DNA from: Arcticibacterium sp047623945
Lineage (GTDB): Bacteria; Bacteroidota; Bacteroidia; Cytophagales; Spirosomataceae
Direction: 5' to 3'
Assembly (NCBI GenBank): GCA_047623945.1
Contig: JBLHOT010000059.1
Span: forward strand, 1 to 22,400
DNA length: 22,400 nucleotides
Part shown: positions 1 to 7,587 of the stretch, piece after piece
How the letters are laid out: every line of letters begins with the position of its first letter
How positions within the stretch are numbered: position 1 is the stretch's first letter
Notes under the pieces: generated by a model
What the model saw: the letters and a program-made list of their open reading frames with translations, nothing else
Databases searched by the model: none
What the model was told of the DNA's origin: nothing
Made by a program: the position numbers and the translations under genes

Positions 1-412
1 TATTTTCTGTAATAGAAAGTGTACTACCGCTTCCTGTGACGTTATCGTCATTATCAAAGTCACCGCTCAATATCGTGATATTCGTTGCTGCATCTCTTTG
101 AGATAATTGCGTTTCTGTCCCTGCAAATCCACCGTAGATTTTCATATCCGTGCCAAGGTGAAAGGCATTATTTCTATCGGTCGCTCCTGTGGAAGTTGTA
201 CCATCGGGTGCATCGGTTGGTAGATACGTTCCTGCGGCTACCCAAATTTCATCATTTACAGCTGCGGCATCTATCGCATCTTGCAAATTGTTGTAGGCAT
301 TCGCCCAGGAGGTGCCGTCGCCGTTTGTAGTTACATCTGTATCCACATAGATTTGTGCATTTCCTTTACTTAGGAAAGCAATGAAGGTTAATAGTAAAAT
401 TATTTTTTTCAT
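1..412 (-). CDS. Secreted right-handed beta-helix protein, 5' part only (runs off window start)
   Basis: Reading the minus strand from the ATG at 412 gives 137 open codons that run off position 1, so only the N-terminus is present. Residues 1-19 are a Sec signal peptide (MKKIILLL, a hydrophobic core, cleavage after NAQ). The mature part has the pattern IYVDTD, NGDGTSWANAYNNLQDAID, EIWVAAGTYLPT, NNAFHLG, IYGGFAGTETQLSQRD, ILSGDFDNDD. In Bacteroidota this is typical of large secreted or outer-membrane proteins with a parallel beta-helix (polymorphic outer membrane protein or choice-of-anchor type). It probably acts outside the cell as an adhesin or polysaccharide-binding protein, but the substrate and C-terminal anchor lie outside the window. 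A plus-strand ORF at 85-330 is its antisense shadow. Confidence 0.85.
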   Translation of the reverse strand, partial: MKKIILLLTFIAFLSKGNAQIYVDTDVTTNGDGTSWANAYNNLQDAIDAAAVNDEIWVAAGTYLPTDAPDGTTSTGATDRNNAFHLGTDMKIYGGFAGTETQLSQRDAATNITILSGDFDNDDNVTGSGSTLSITEN

Positions 413-1153
413 GTTCTTAAATTTCAATTGCATTAAATCACTTTAAAAAAAAAGAGTCGCCCATGCCACTTGCTAAAATCAGTGGGAGGCCACCTCTTAT
501 TTTTTGAGGTATTTTTTTTTAAACAGTAGAAAGCTTCTACTTGTCCATTTGTGGTTTTAGATTGTGTAGCGGTTTCGTTCCTGATGTCAAAACCGCACTC
601 ATATCATCATAAAATTGGCAGTACCACACCGCCCTTATAGCCTAATAGTAAGGAGCTAACGAGCATCCCTAAACGAAAAGGAGCTCTCCCGTTTTGCTAT
701 TTGGAGAAGGCACTTCTCCCTTCATAATGGCCGCATAGGTTTTAAATTCACTACCGTTAGTGGCATTGCTATCTGCCCTAGCCAAATATGCCAATAACGA
801 AGGAGGGGACCTTGGTTAGCACATACTCGATTGCTTAATTAGCGGTAAAAAAAAGACTAAGCTGTACTATTTAGACGACATAGCTTGGTAGTATGGAAGG
901 GCGGCCCTATTCATTTACAATTCTAATATTGAGAAAAAGACTAAGATCATTGGCTATTATCTGTAGGAATAAAAACCCACCATAAAGCCAGTTTCTATAT
1001 CGGTTTGCAGCTACCCGCAGGTGGGAAACTTGAGCACTGAACTTCATTAAAAGTACAGAACTTTGATTTAGCACTTCTCTTTCAAAGAAGCACTGAACCC
1101 CCACTTGCGTGTAGGTGCTGTTAGCGGTTGTTGCATTCTCTATAGTCATTTCT
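413..1153. other. Gene-free region with many short perfect hairpins
   Basis: No convincing gene was found on either strand. Dyads seen directly are: CCACT/AGTGG (466-470, 481-485), ACCTC/GAGGT followed by a T run on plus (492-510), AGTAGAA/TTCTACT with a 3-nt loop (525-541), GCGGTTT/AAACCGC (569-575, 590-596), CCTTA/TAAGG (633-637, 649-653), GGAGAAG/CTTCTCC with a 3-nt loop (703-719), and CGTTA-g-TGGCAT/ATGCCA-a-TAACG (755-799). Near 859-893, AAGCT/AGCTT and TACTA/TAGTA interlock as a possible pseudoknot. AGGAGCT is repeated at 651 and 679. The part nearest 412 is the leader of the beta-helix gene. No tRNA, tmRNA, RNase P or known riboswitch signature was recognised. A structured RNA or the remains of a mobile element are both possible. 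Confidence 0.5.
1008..1120 (-). repeat. Long imperfect hairpin just downstream of the histidine kinase gene
   Basis: The left arm CAG-CTAC-cc-GCA-g-GTGGG (1008-1025) pairs with the right arm CCCAC-t-TGC-gt-GTAG-gtg-CTG (1100-1120). This gives about 15 base pairs broken by a bulge and two small internal mismatches, around a loop of about 75 nt. The loop holds near-repeats of GTTCAGTGCT on the minus strand. The element begins 33 bp past the kinase stop codon. It may be a 3' end structure of the kinase mRNA or a recombination-type folded site; the sequence does not decide between them. Confidence 0.4.
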
Positions 1154-2335
1154 TTAATGTCCACATTTAAACTTAGTATGAAATGTAGTCCCTTTGCCCA
1201 AACTGCTTTCGATTTCAATTTGTCCACCGTTTAGTTTCATGAACTCGTAACTCAACATAAGACCTAATCCTGTACCCTTTTCTCCAGCTGTTCCATTGGT
1301 ACTTTGTTTTTTACTAATAGAGAATAATTCCCTTTTATATTCATCAGAAATCCCTACTCCGCTGTCTAAAACGGATATTTTAACTGTTCCGTCTGGTAAT
1401 GATTTAGCCGTCAAACTTACAAAACCATTTTTATGAGTGAACTTAATAGCATTGTTCACAAGATTTCTAATTACGAATTCTATTTGATTTTTGTCACCAA
1501 TTATGGTAAGAGAGTCGTCAACAGAGAAACTTATATTTATTCCTTTTTCTAATGCTACGTTTTGATAAACGTCAAATATGTTTGAGGTAATGTCTTTAAC
1601 TTTTATTGTCTCTTCATTGATTTTGAAGTCCCCCATTTGTACCATCGCCCAAGTGATTAGATTGTCGCACATTTTCATTGTACTGTCAACTGAATCGCTA
1701 AGTTCCCTGCTAAAAGTCAGAATATCTTCCTTGTTAAGACTGTCAATATCGTCAATTAACAAACTTAAGAACATCTTCAAAGAACTAAGAGGGCTTCTTA
1801 AGTCATGAGCTACAATACTAAAAAATTTATCCTTAGTAGCATTTAGTTTTTCTAGTTGTTGACTTTGTTCTGCGATTACTTGAATATTGTTTGTTAGCTC
1901 TTTATTTACTTTTGAGAGTTGCGTCAACAATTCCTCAGATTTTCTTTTAGCGTTCATTAATTCCATCTCGTACTGCTTACGCTGTGTCATGTCTACCACA
2001 ATAAATTGAATATAATTGTCCTGCTTCTCATTGACACTTTGCTTAATTGCATTGATAAGCACTGGAAAGTGAGTTTCATCCTTTCTAATAAAATCTAAAT
2101 TAATTTGACTGACCTCTCCTTGCATATGTAACAATGGAGCAAAATGCGTTCCGAAGTAAATTTTACCTCCTATGGAAAGAAAGTCTTGGAATCTTTTATT
2201 TTCAATGATTTCTTCGCGAGAATAACCAGTGAATGCTAAGAAAGTATCATTCACATCTATCAGGGTGCCATCCTCCATGGTAAATAAGTAGCCACAAGGT
2301 GAATCATTATATAGGGTTTTGAAATCTAATTCCAT
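1154..2335 (-). CDS. PAS-domain sensor histidine kinase paired with an RsbQ-like hydrolase
   Basis: Soluble sensor kinase of 393 residues with no membrane segment. A PAS domain covers about 5-118 (LFTMEDGTLIDVNDTFL, then a C-terminal VVDMTQRK). A coiled coil follows at about 118-168. The HisKA H-box FFSIVAHDLRSPLSS has phospho-acceptor His177. The HATPase part shows the N-box NLVNNAIKF (291-299), G1 DSGVG (324-328) and G2 GTGLGL (354-359). It should autophosphorylate in response to a ligand or state sensed by the PAS domain. Its start lies 10 nt after the stop of the RsbQ-like gene, so the two are probably co-transcribed. In Bacillus, RsbQ works with RsbP, a PAS-PP2C phosphatase; here the PAS partner is a kinase. 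No response regulator is next to it. Confidence 0.88.
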   Translation of the reverse strand: MELDFKTLYNDSPCGYLFTMEDGTLIDVNDTFLAFTGYSREEIIENKRFQDFLSIGGKIYFGTHFAPLLHMQGEVSQINLDFIRKDETHFPVLINAIKQSVNEKQDNYIQFIVVDMTQRKQYEMELMNAKRKSEELLTQLSKVNKELTNNIQVIAEQSQQLEKLNATKDKFFSIVAHDLRSPLSSLKMFLSLLIDDIDSLNKEDILTFSRELSDSVDSTMKMCDNLITWAMVQMGDFKINEETIKVKDITSNIFDVYQNVALEKGINISFSVDDSLTIIGDKNQIEFVIRNLVNNAIKFTHKNGFVSLTAKSLPDGTVKISVLDSGVGISDEYKRELFSISKKQSTNGTAGEKGTGLGLMLSYEFMKLNGGQIEIESSLGKGTTFHTKFKCGH

Positions 2336-2345
2336 GAGTTATTTG

Positions 2346-3146
2346 TTACCTAGCACTTAAGAATTTCTTCATGCTCTGAATGGTTTCTTCCGGTTCGCAC
2401 AAGTGTGGACAATGCCCTTTTGCTTTCAGTTGGGTTAATTGACTGCCTTTAATATGTTGTTGTACATAGGTACCCACATGTAGAGGGGCTATCACATCTG
2501 ACGAACACTGAAGTATTAGGGTAGGTACTGTTACCTTTTCTAAATCCGCTCGATTATCTCCTAAAAAAGTTACGCGGGCAAAATGTTTAGCAATTCTGGG
2601 GTCATTGCGGCAAAAACTATTTTTTAATTCTTGTGCTAATTCTGGTCGCTCAGGATTTCCCATAATCACAGGGGTAATGGCACTCGACCACCCAAGGTAA
2701 TTAGAATCGAGGGCTTCCACCAATTCATCTATACTTTCCTTCGAAAAACCCCCATTATACGAATGGTCGCTTATATACCTGGGAGAGGGGCCAATCATGA
2801 TGATGCAATCAAATGCAGCAGGGTTTTTTATGGAGACTAGTGCACCAATAATGGCACTTACAGAATGTCCGACCAATACAACATTTTTTAAGCCTAGTTC
2901 CTCAATAAGATCAAGAAGATCGTCTGCATGTGCTTGGAGGGTATTGTATTTATCAAAATCATAGGCATTAAGATCAGATTGGCCTGAACCCACTAAATCA
3001 ATAAGTACAATTTTGTAAGAAGTTTCAAATGCAGGAGTAATAAATCGCCACATGTTTTGGTCACAGCCATAACCGTGAACGAATAGCATTGTCTTTTCTC
3101 CTTTCCCTAGAATCTGGGCATTATGTTTTTTCTGAGATTTTGTCAT
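2346..3146 (-). CDS. rsbQ: RsbQ-type alpha/beta hydrolase (signal hydrolase/receptor)
   Basis: 266-residue cytoplasmic alpha/beta hydrolase that resembles Bacillus subtilis RsbQ along its whole length. Shared landmarks include FVHGYGCDQNMW near the N-terminus, VGSGQSDLNAYD, the nucleophile elbow VGHSVSA, the GPSPRY motif, the NYLGWSS region, TVPTLILQCSSDVIAP and KAKGHCPH. The inferred catalytic triad is Ser95, Asp217, His245. RsbQ belongs to the group that includes the plant receptors D14 and KAI2; these bind and hydrolyse a small hydrophobic ligand and pass a signal to a partner. The natural RsbQ ligand is unresolved. The gene immediately precedes the PAS kinase in the same direction, which supports a receptor-sensor pair. 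A simple esterase role is the alternative. Confidence 0.85.
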   Translation of the reverse strand: MTKSQKKHNAQILGKGEKTMLFVHGYGCDQNMWRFITPAFETSYKIVLIDLVGSGQSDLNAYDFDKYNTLQAHADDLLDLIEELGLKNVVLVGHSVSAIIGALVSIKNPAAFDCIIMIGPSPRYISDHSYNGGFSKESIDELVEALDSNYLGWSSAITPVIMGNPERPELAQELKNSFCRNDPRIAKHFARVTFLGDNRADLEKVTVPTLILQCSSDVIAPLHVGTYVQQHIKGSQLTQLKAKGHCPHLCEPEETIQSMKKFLSAR

Positions 3147-3506
3147 AAAGCGAGAGTTTAATTAAGTCAGTTCGATATTTTTTAGTCCGCTGTCTTGTCC
3201 TGCACTAACCGCTATCGTTTATCTAAAGAAGTACTGTGATAGGATGAAGTGGTAAAGTATCTAAGAATTTGATACTCGTTGCTTTGTTTATTCATAACCT
3301 GACATGGTTTTATTCAAATCGAAGGTAGACCTATATTATTAGTAAACAAGGATACCTCTCCCGTATATGGATAATTGTATAGATTATCTTATTGAATCGC
3401 TTATGAAAACGGAAATCTTAGGTTATTTTCACTATTAATTATCATTTCATTAATAGTAGTTTTAATCGGATAGATGCTTAAAGCACCTATCCGATTCTCA
3501 AAGTGA
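3147..3506. other. Intergenic region before the RsbQ-like gene
   Basis: 360 bp lie between two minus-strand genes. The left part is the leader and promoter zone of the RsbQ-like gene. It holds a 21-bp dyad, AGTATC-N9-GATACT, at 3256-3276, which could be an operator. No clean -33/-7 pair was found. The right part carries the hairpins listed separately at 3431-3496. No ORF of interest was found. Confidence 0.45.
3431..3496 (-). terminator. Two tandem perfect hairpins at the 3' end of the Gfo/Idh gene
   Basis: The first hairpin met on the minus strand has a 10-bp stem, AATCGGATAG/CTATCCGATT (3464-3473, 3487-3496), and starts about 10 nt past the stop codon at 3507. The second has a 9-bp stem, ACTATTAAT/ATTAATAGT (3431-3439, 3449-3457). 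Neither is followed by a strong T run, so this may be a weak terminator or a 3' end stabiliser rather than a classical intrinsic terminator. Confidence 0.5.
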
Positions 3507-4964
3507 CTAAACCTCAAATCCTTTACGGTATGTTCTTCCGACGAATTGATTTGCGTCTTCTAAGTTGGTGATGCGTGTGTTTTCGCCATCCCAAAGTAGT
3601 TTTTTACGGGCGTAGAAATCCATTTTCCCTTTTTCGTCTTCTTTTCTGAGCATATAACTTCTGATAGCCAGGTTCCCCATTAGTACCGTCTCGGTCATTG
3701 GTCCTGCATAATCAAAAGAAGAAGTAAGGCCTTTATGCTCACCACTATTAAAACCAGCTTTGCAGGCATCTACCCACAATCTTTGATGGCCGTATTCTGG
3801 CTCGTCGTTTGGCTCTTCATCTGGCCCAAACTCTGTGGTGCCATCATTCATATAGAGTTTCGGCATTAAGGCTGAACTATCGTTAATATTGGTGCTGATA
3901 ATTCCGTGTTCACCTATGATCAATACGCCATTGGCACTGCCTTTTCCACCAATATCGCTGTTAGGAGGAATAATATCTGGATGTGAAGGACGTATGCCGC
4001 CATCACTCCAAGTCATTTCAATCGGCGATTTGCTTTTATCTGTTGCTTTAAAGTTTAAAGTAATAAAAGAAGAAGCAGGACAGCCCTCTGGATGATAATC
4101 TGGAGTCCACATCTTGGAAAATACAGAAGCCACGCTACACTCTGCATCCGTAGGGTACATAAGATTAAGTGTTCTAAAAGGAATGTCTATCAAGTGACAA
4201 CCCACATCACCTAAAGCACCTGTTCCATAATCCCACCATCCTCGCCAGTTGAACGGATGAAGGTTAGGAATGTAAGGTTTTGATTGATTTGGCCCAAGCC
4301 ATAAATCCCAATTTAAACTATCTGGCTTTTGTGTTGGGTCCGCCTTTGCCATTTCGCCGCCTTGTGGCCAAACAGGTCTATTAGTCCAAACCTGTACTTT
4401 GCTTATTTTACCCAACTTCCCTGAGTCTATCCAACCTTGAACCATACCCAATAATGGATTAGATCCTCCTTGATTACCCATTTGAGTAACCACTTTTTGG
4501 CTTCTAGCCATTTGAGTTAAAATACGGGCTTCGCGAATATTATGTGTTAAAGGCTTTTGAACATACACGTGCTTGCCTCTTTGCATGGCATAGGCAGCCG
4601 CTGGCCCATGTACGTGGTCTGGCGTGGAAATGGTAACGGCATCAATACTCGTTTCTTTGTCCAACATTTCCCTATAATCTGCGTATAGTTTTGCTTTAGG
4701 AAATGCCTTTACAGATGATTTGGCAGAACCGCCAAAGTCTACATCGCAAAGTGCTACTACATTTTCTCTGCCATTAACAGATGCGTTTCTAATGTCGCTT
4801 GCCCCTTTTCCTCCTGCACCTATGGCGGCTAAGTTAATTTGGTCACTGGGTGATAAATAACCTACTCCTCCAAGTACCTTTCGTGGAACTATAAAAAAGG
4901 AAGAAGCAATGGCCGATTTTTTGATGAAATCTCGTCTTGAATTTTGGGTGTTTTTGTTTTTCAT
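3507..4964 (-). CDS. Tat-exported Gfo/Idh/MocA family oxidoreductase
   Basis: NAD(P)-dependent sugar or cyclitol dehydrogenase-like protein of 485 residues. Residues 9-17 (SRRDFIKKS) are a twin-arginine signal, followed by a hydrophobic stretch, so the protein is exported folded, probably to the periplasm. The Rossmann motif is AAIGAGGKG (46-54). DAVTISTPDHVHG and HVYVQKPLT (132-140) contain the conserved Lys-Pro of the family. The C-terminal part (WNLW-type loops, DYGTGALGDVGCH) is like that of the many Bacteroidota and Planctomycetes paralogues used in glycan degradation. Its substrate cannot be told from sequence. It is divergent from the glycoside hydrolase at 5165 across 200 bp, which suggests shared control and a joint role in sugar use. 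Confidence 0.88.
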   Translation of the reverse strand: MKNKNTQNSRRDFIKKSAIASSFFIVPRKVLGGVGYLSPSDQINLAAIGAGGKGASDIRNASVNGRENVVALCDVDFGGSAKSSVKAFPKAKLYADYREMLDKETSIDAVTISTPDHVHGPAAAYAMQRGKHVYVQKPLTHNIREARILTQMARSQKVVTQMGNQGGSNPLLGMVQGWIDSGKLGKISKVQVWTNRPVWPQGGEMAKADPTQKPDSLNWDLWLGPNQSKPYIPNLHPFNWRGWWDYGTGALGDVGCHLIDIPFRTLNLMYPTDAECSVASVFSKMWTPDYHPEGCPASSFITLNFKATDKSKSPIEMTWSDGGIRPSHPDIIPPNSDIGGKGSANGVLIIGEHGIISTNINDSSALMPKLYMNDGTTEFGPDEEPNDEPEYGHQRLWVDACKAGFNSGEHKGLTSSFDYAGPMTETVLMGNLAIRSYMLRKEDEKGKMDFYARKKLLWDGENTRITNLEDANQFVGRTYRKGFEV

Positions 4965-5164
4965 TAATTATTGGTTGAATGATGCAGTCAATTTACATAA
5001 AAATTTAACAGATAGGCAGAAGGTTTATTCTTTCGTATGAATTTAATTTAAGTAATTGTAGAGCAAGCGAAACGAATGATTATGTCGTTTTTTGATAAAA
5101 ATGTTTGGAATCCTATTCGTGTAAATTTTGAATTTATTAGCTTAGACGCCTAAACCCATGACTT

Positions 5165-7309
5165 ATGAAATACTTATTCAACCTCATTTTTCTTCTGTTA
5201 TCCGTTCAAATAACCGCACAAGAAACCAATGACTGGCTAGTTCAAAAGTCACATGAGGTGGCTACTGTTAAAGTGGACAAAAACAACATAGTGCTATCTA
5301 ATGGCCTTATATCAAGAACAATAAATGTTTCAAAAAATGCTTCCACCACAAGCCTCAAAAATCTAAATACAGGGGATGAGTTTATTCGGTCACTCCGTCC
5401 AGAAGCCAGAATTAAAATTGATGGAAAAACCTACGCCATAGGTGGGCTTTACGGGCAAAAAGAACATGGCTATTTCTTAGAGGCATGGCTGCCAACACTT
5501 TCTTCAAGCCCACAAGATTTCCAATATGCCTCCTACGCTATTAATCAGCTTAGTTGCTCATTCCCAACTTTGAGCACAAACTGGACCAGTGATAGTAGCT
5601 TAGCTACAGGCAAGGAGTTGACTTTGTTCTTTGAGGCACCAAAGTCAATTTTTAAAAATGTTAGGATAGCCGTTCATTATGCCATATACCAAGGCATCCC
5701 ATTGATTTCTAAATGGATTACTATTGAAAACTTAGACACTAGGCCCATCCGAATAGACCAAGTGGTAAGCGAAATTTTAGCAACTGTAGAAGAAGAGTCG
5801 GCAGTGGTGGGTGAACCGGAGCAGATGAAAACGCCACAAAAACTTTACATAGAAAACAATTTTGCATACAACAATGCCATGAAGTATCGCCTGAGTGACC
5901 AGGCCACACACTGGAAAGTGGACAGTGCCTATACCTCTCAAGTTAATTATAGGCTACTTACACCCTGTGTAGCGGAAATATATCCAGACCTTGGCGTAGG
6001 TATCACTATTGAACCCAATGAAACCTATACCTCTATTAGATCTTATGAGCTTTTGCATGATTCGTATGATAAAGAACGTCAGGGTTTAGCCATTAGAAGA
6101 ATGTATAGGACCATAGCTCCATGGACCAATCAAAACCCGATTTTCATGCATCTTATTAGCACGAATGTTAACAAGGTCCGTGAGGTAATAGACCAATGTG
6201 TGGCGACGGGATATGAGATGGTTATTTTGAGTTTTGGTAGTGGACTAAGCATGGAAGATACCTCCGAAAAAAATATTGCAAAATTTAAAAGACTAGCCGA
6301 TTATGCCCACAGCAAAGGAATCAAATTAGGTGGGTATTCTCTTTTCAGCAGCAGAAGTATTGATGATGAAAATGATGTAATTGACCCATTAACAGGATTG
6401 CCAAACACGGGTGCTTTTTTTGGCCATGCCCCATGTTTGGCTAGCAAATGGGGTTTAAATTATCTCGAGAGTTTAAAGAAGTTTATCTTCGAAACGGGAT
6501 TCGACCTGTTAGAACATGATGGCCCCTACCCCGGAGATGTTTGTGCTTCTACTGTGCACCCTGGTCACGAAGGATTGCACGACTCGCAATGGGCTCAGAT
6601 GAAACTTCAAAAAGAACTTTATCAATGGCTGAATGCCCGCGGGGTTTATATAAATGCTCCTGACTGGTACTTTTTAGATGGTTCGCATAAGATAGCTTTG
6701 GGTTATCGTGAGGTTAATTTTTCGCTTTCCAGAGAACAGCAGAAAATCCTAAACCGTCAAAATATATACGACGGAACTTGGGAGAAAACACCATCTATGG
6801 GCTGGGGTTTTGTGCCCTTAACGAAGTATCAAGGCGGTGGGCCAGAAGCCATCCTAGAACCATTAGCAGAGCATCTTACAGATTACAAACAACTGATGAT
6901 GCAATACTACGGAGCAGGCATACAGGCCTGCTATAGGGGGCCAAGGTTGTATGACACTGAGGAAACCAAAAAAGTGGTTAAAGAAACCATTGATTGGTAT
7001 AAAACTTACCGAGAAATTCTTAATTCCGATATTATTCACCTTCGCCGTGCCGATGGCAGAGACTGGGACGGTATCATGCATGTGAATCCTCAACTGCCAC
7101 AAAAAGGGCTCGTCATGCTATATAATCCGCTGCCAGAAGCAATAGAAAGAAGCCTTAATATACCCTTGTATTATACGGGCCTAATAGATAATGCCCATGT
7201 AAGACTGAATGGACAAAAGGCTACTTTTCATCCACTCAATAGAGACTATTCCATAGACTATGAAGTACGTATTCCTGCCAATGGTTATGTTTGGATCCTG
7301 ATAGAGTGA
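5165..7309 (+). CDS. Secreted alpha-galactosidase-like (clan GH-D, GH36/GH31-like) glycoside hydrolase
   Basis: 714 residues with a Sec signal peptide (1-18, ending QITAQ). Residues ~30-300 look like a beta-rich N-terminal domain. A TIM-barrel-like region follows at ~320-600, with strands such as YEMVILSFGSG, GIKLGGYSLF and FDLLEHDGPYPGD. Asp452 in EHDGPYPG is the likely nucleophile by position, and the acid/base residue was not assigned. The C-terminal ~100 residues form a small beta domain ending ANGYVWILIE. It probably releases alpha-linked sugars in the periplasm or outside the cell. The exact family and the linkage cut are not certain. Part of its 3' end is duplicated at 9429-9537. Confidence 0.75.
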   Translation: MKYLFNLIFLLLSVQITAQETNDWLVQKSHEVATVKVDKNNIVLSNGLISRTINVSKNASTTSLKNLNTGDEFIRSLRPEARIKIDGKTYAIGGLYGQKEHGYFLEAWLPTLSSSPQDFQYASYAINQLSCSFPTLSTNWTSDSSLATGKELTLFFEAPKSIFKNVRIAVHYAIYQGIPLISKWITIENLDTRPIRIDQVVSEILATVEEESAVVGEPEQMKTPQKLYIENNFAYNNAMKYRLSDQATHWKVDSAYTSQVNYRLLTPCVAEIYPDLGVGITIEPNETYTSIRSYELLHDSYDKERQGLAIRRMYRTIAPWTNQNPIFMHLISTNVNKVREVIDQCVATGYEMVILSFGSGLSMEDTSEKNIAKFKRLADYAHSKGIKLGGYSLFSSRSIDDENDVIDPLTGLPNTGAFFGHAPCLASKWGLNYLESLKKFIFETGFDLLEHDGPYPGDVCASTVHPGHEGLHDSQWAQMKLQKELYQWLNARGVYINAPDWYFLDGSHKIALGYREVNFSLSREQQKILNRQNIYDGTWEKTPSMGWGFVPLTKYQGGGPEAILEPLAEHLTDYKQLMMQYYGAGIQACYRGPRLYDTEETKKVVKETIDWYKTYREILNSDIIHLRRADGRDWDGIMHVNPQLPQKGLVMLYNPLPEAIERSLNIPLYYTGLIDNAHVRLNGQKATFHPLNRDYSIDYEVRIPANGYVWILIE

Positions 7310-7330
7310 GAATTAGGTCTTTAATTCTCA
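7307..7330 (+). terminator. Hairpin overlapping the glycoside hydrolase stop codon
   Basis: A perfect 9-bp stem, TGAGAATTA/TAATTCTCA, with a 6-nt loop starts on the TGA stop codon itself and is followed by TTATTT. This is a likely but U-poor transcription terminator or 3' stabiliser. The rest of the gap to 7588 shows only an ATTTTG-C-CAAAAT palindrome and a -7 box. Confidence 0.55.
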
Positions 7331-7555
7331 TTATTTCCCATTCTCTTTAAAGATTCAAGCAAAACGTCAATTTTGCCAAAATATCTCTATTTTTCACTCA
7401 CCTCCAAAAAAGGTATTATTGGTTTCAGAGTACACTTCAAAACGAGAACGAAACGCTAAGAATAGAAAATCCTCATTTAACCTCATCAAGTAATAAACTG
7501 AGTTCTATCATTATCAACTATGTCTTGCCTCAATCCATTTATAGCCTCTATTATT

Positions 7556-7563
7556 TAGATTTG
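7556..7563 (+). promoter_or_regulatory. Candidate -7 box of the lipoprotein gene
   Basis: TAGATTTG matches the Bacteroidota -7 consensus TAnnTTTG exactly and lies 24 bp before the ATG at 7588. No TTG -33 element at the usual spacing was seen, so only the -7 box is supported. Confidence 0.35.
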
Positions 7564-7587
7564 AAATAGACATAAACTACTTCAAAT

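Noticed and set aside
85..330. Plus-strand ORF of 81 codons
   Set aside because: It is antisense to the beta-helix gene, whose minus-strand frame matches a recognisable protein family; the plus-strand product has no such features.
440..510. Cobalamin or other riboswitch in the leader of the beta-helix gene
   Set aside because: GCC and CACTG fragments recall the B12 box, but the order and the remaining conserved elements are missing.
492..520. Plus-strand terminator (ACCTC/GAGGT stem followed by T run)
   Set aside because: The shape is right, but no plus-strand gene lies upstream, so it is kept only as one of the hairpins in the region.
907..1227. Minus-strand ORF of 106 codons overlapping the kinase 3' end
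   Set aside because: It begins out of frame inside the kinase gene and runs through the imperfect hairpin; its product resembles no protein and has no own promoter.
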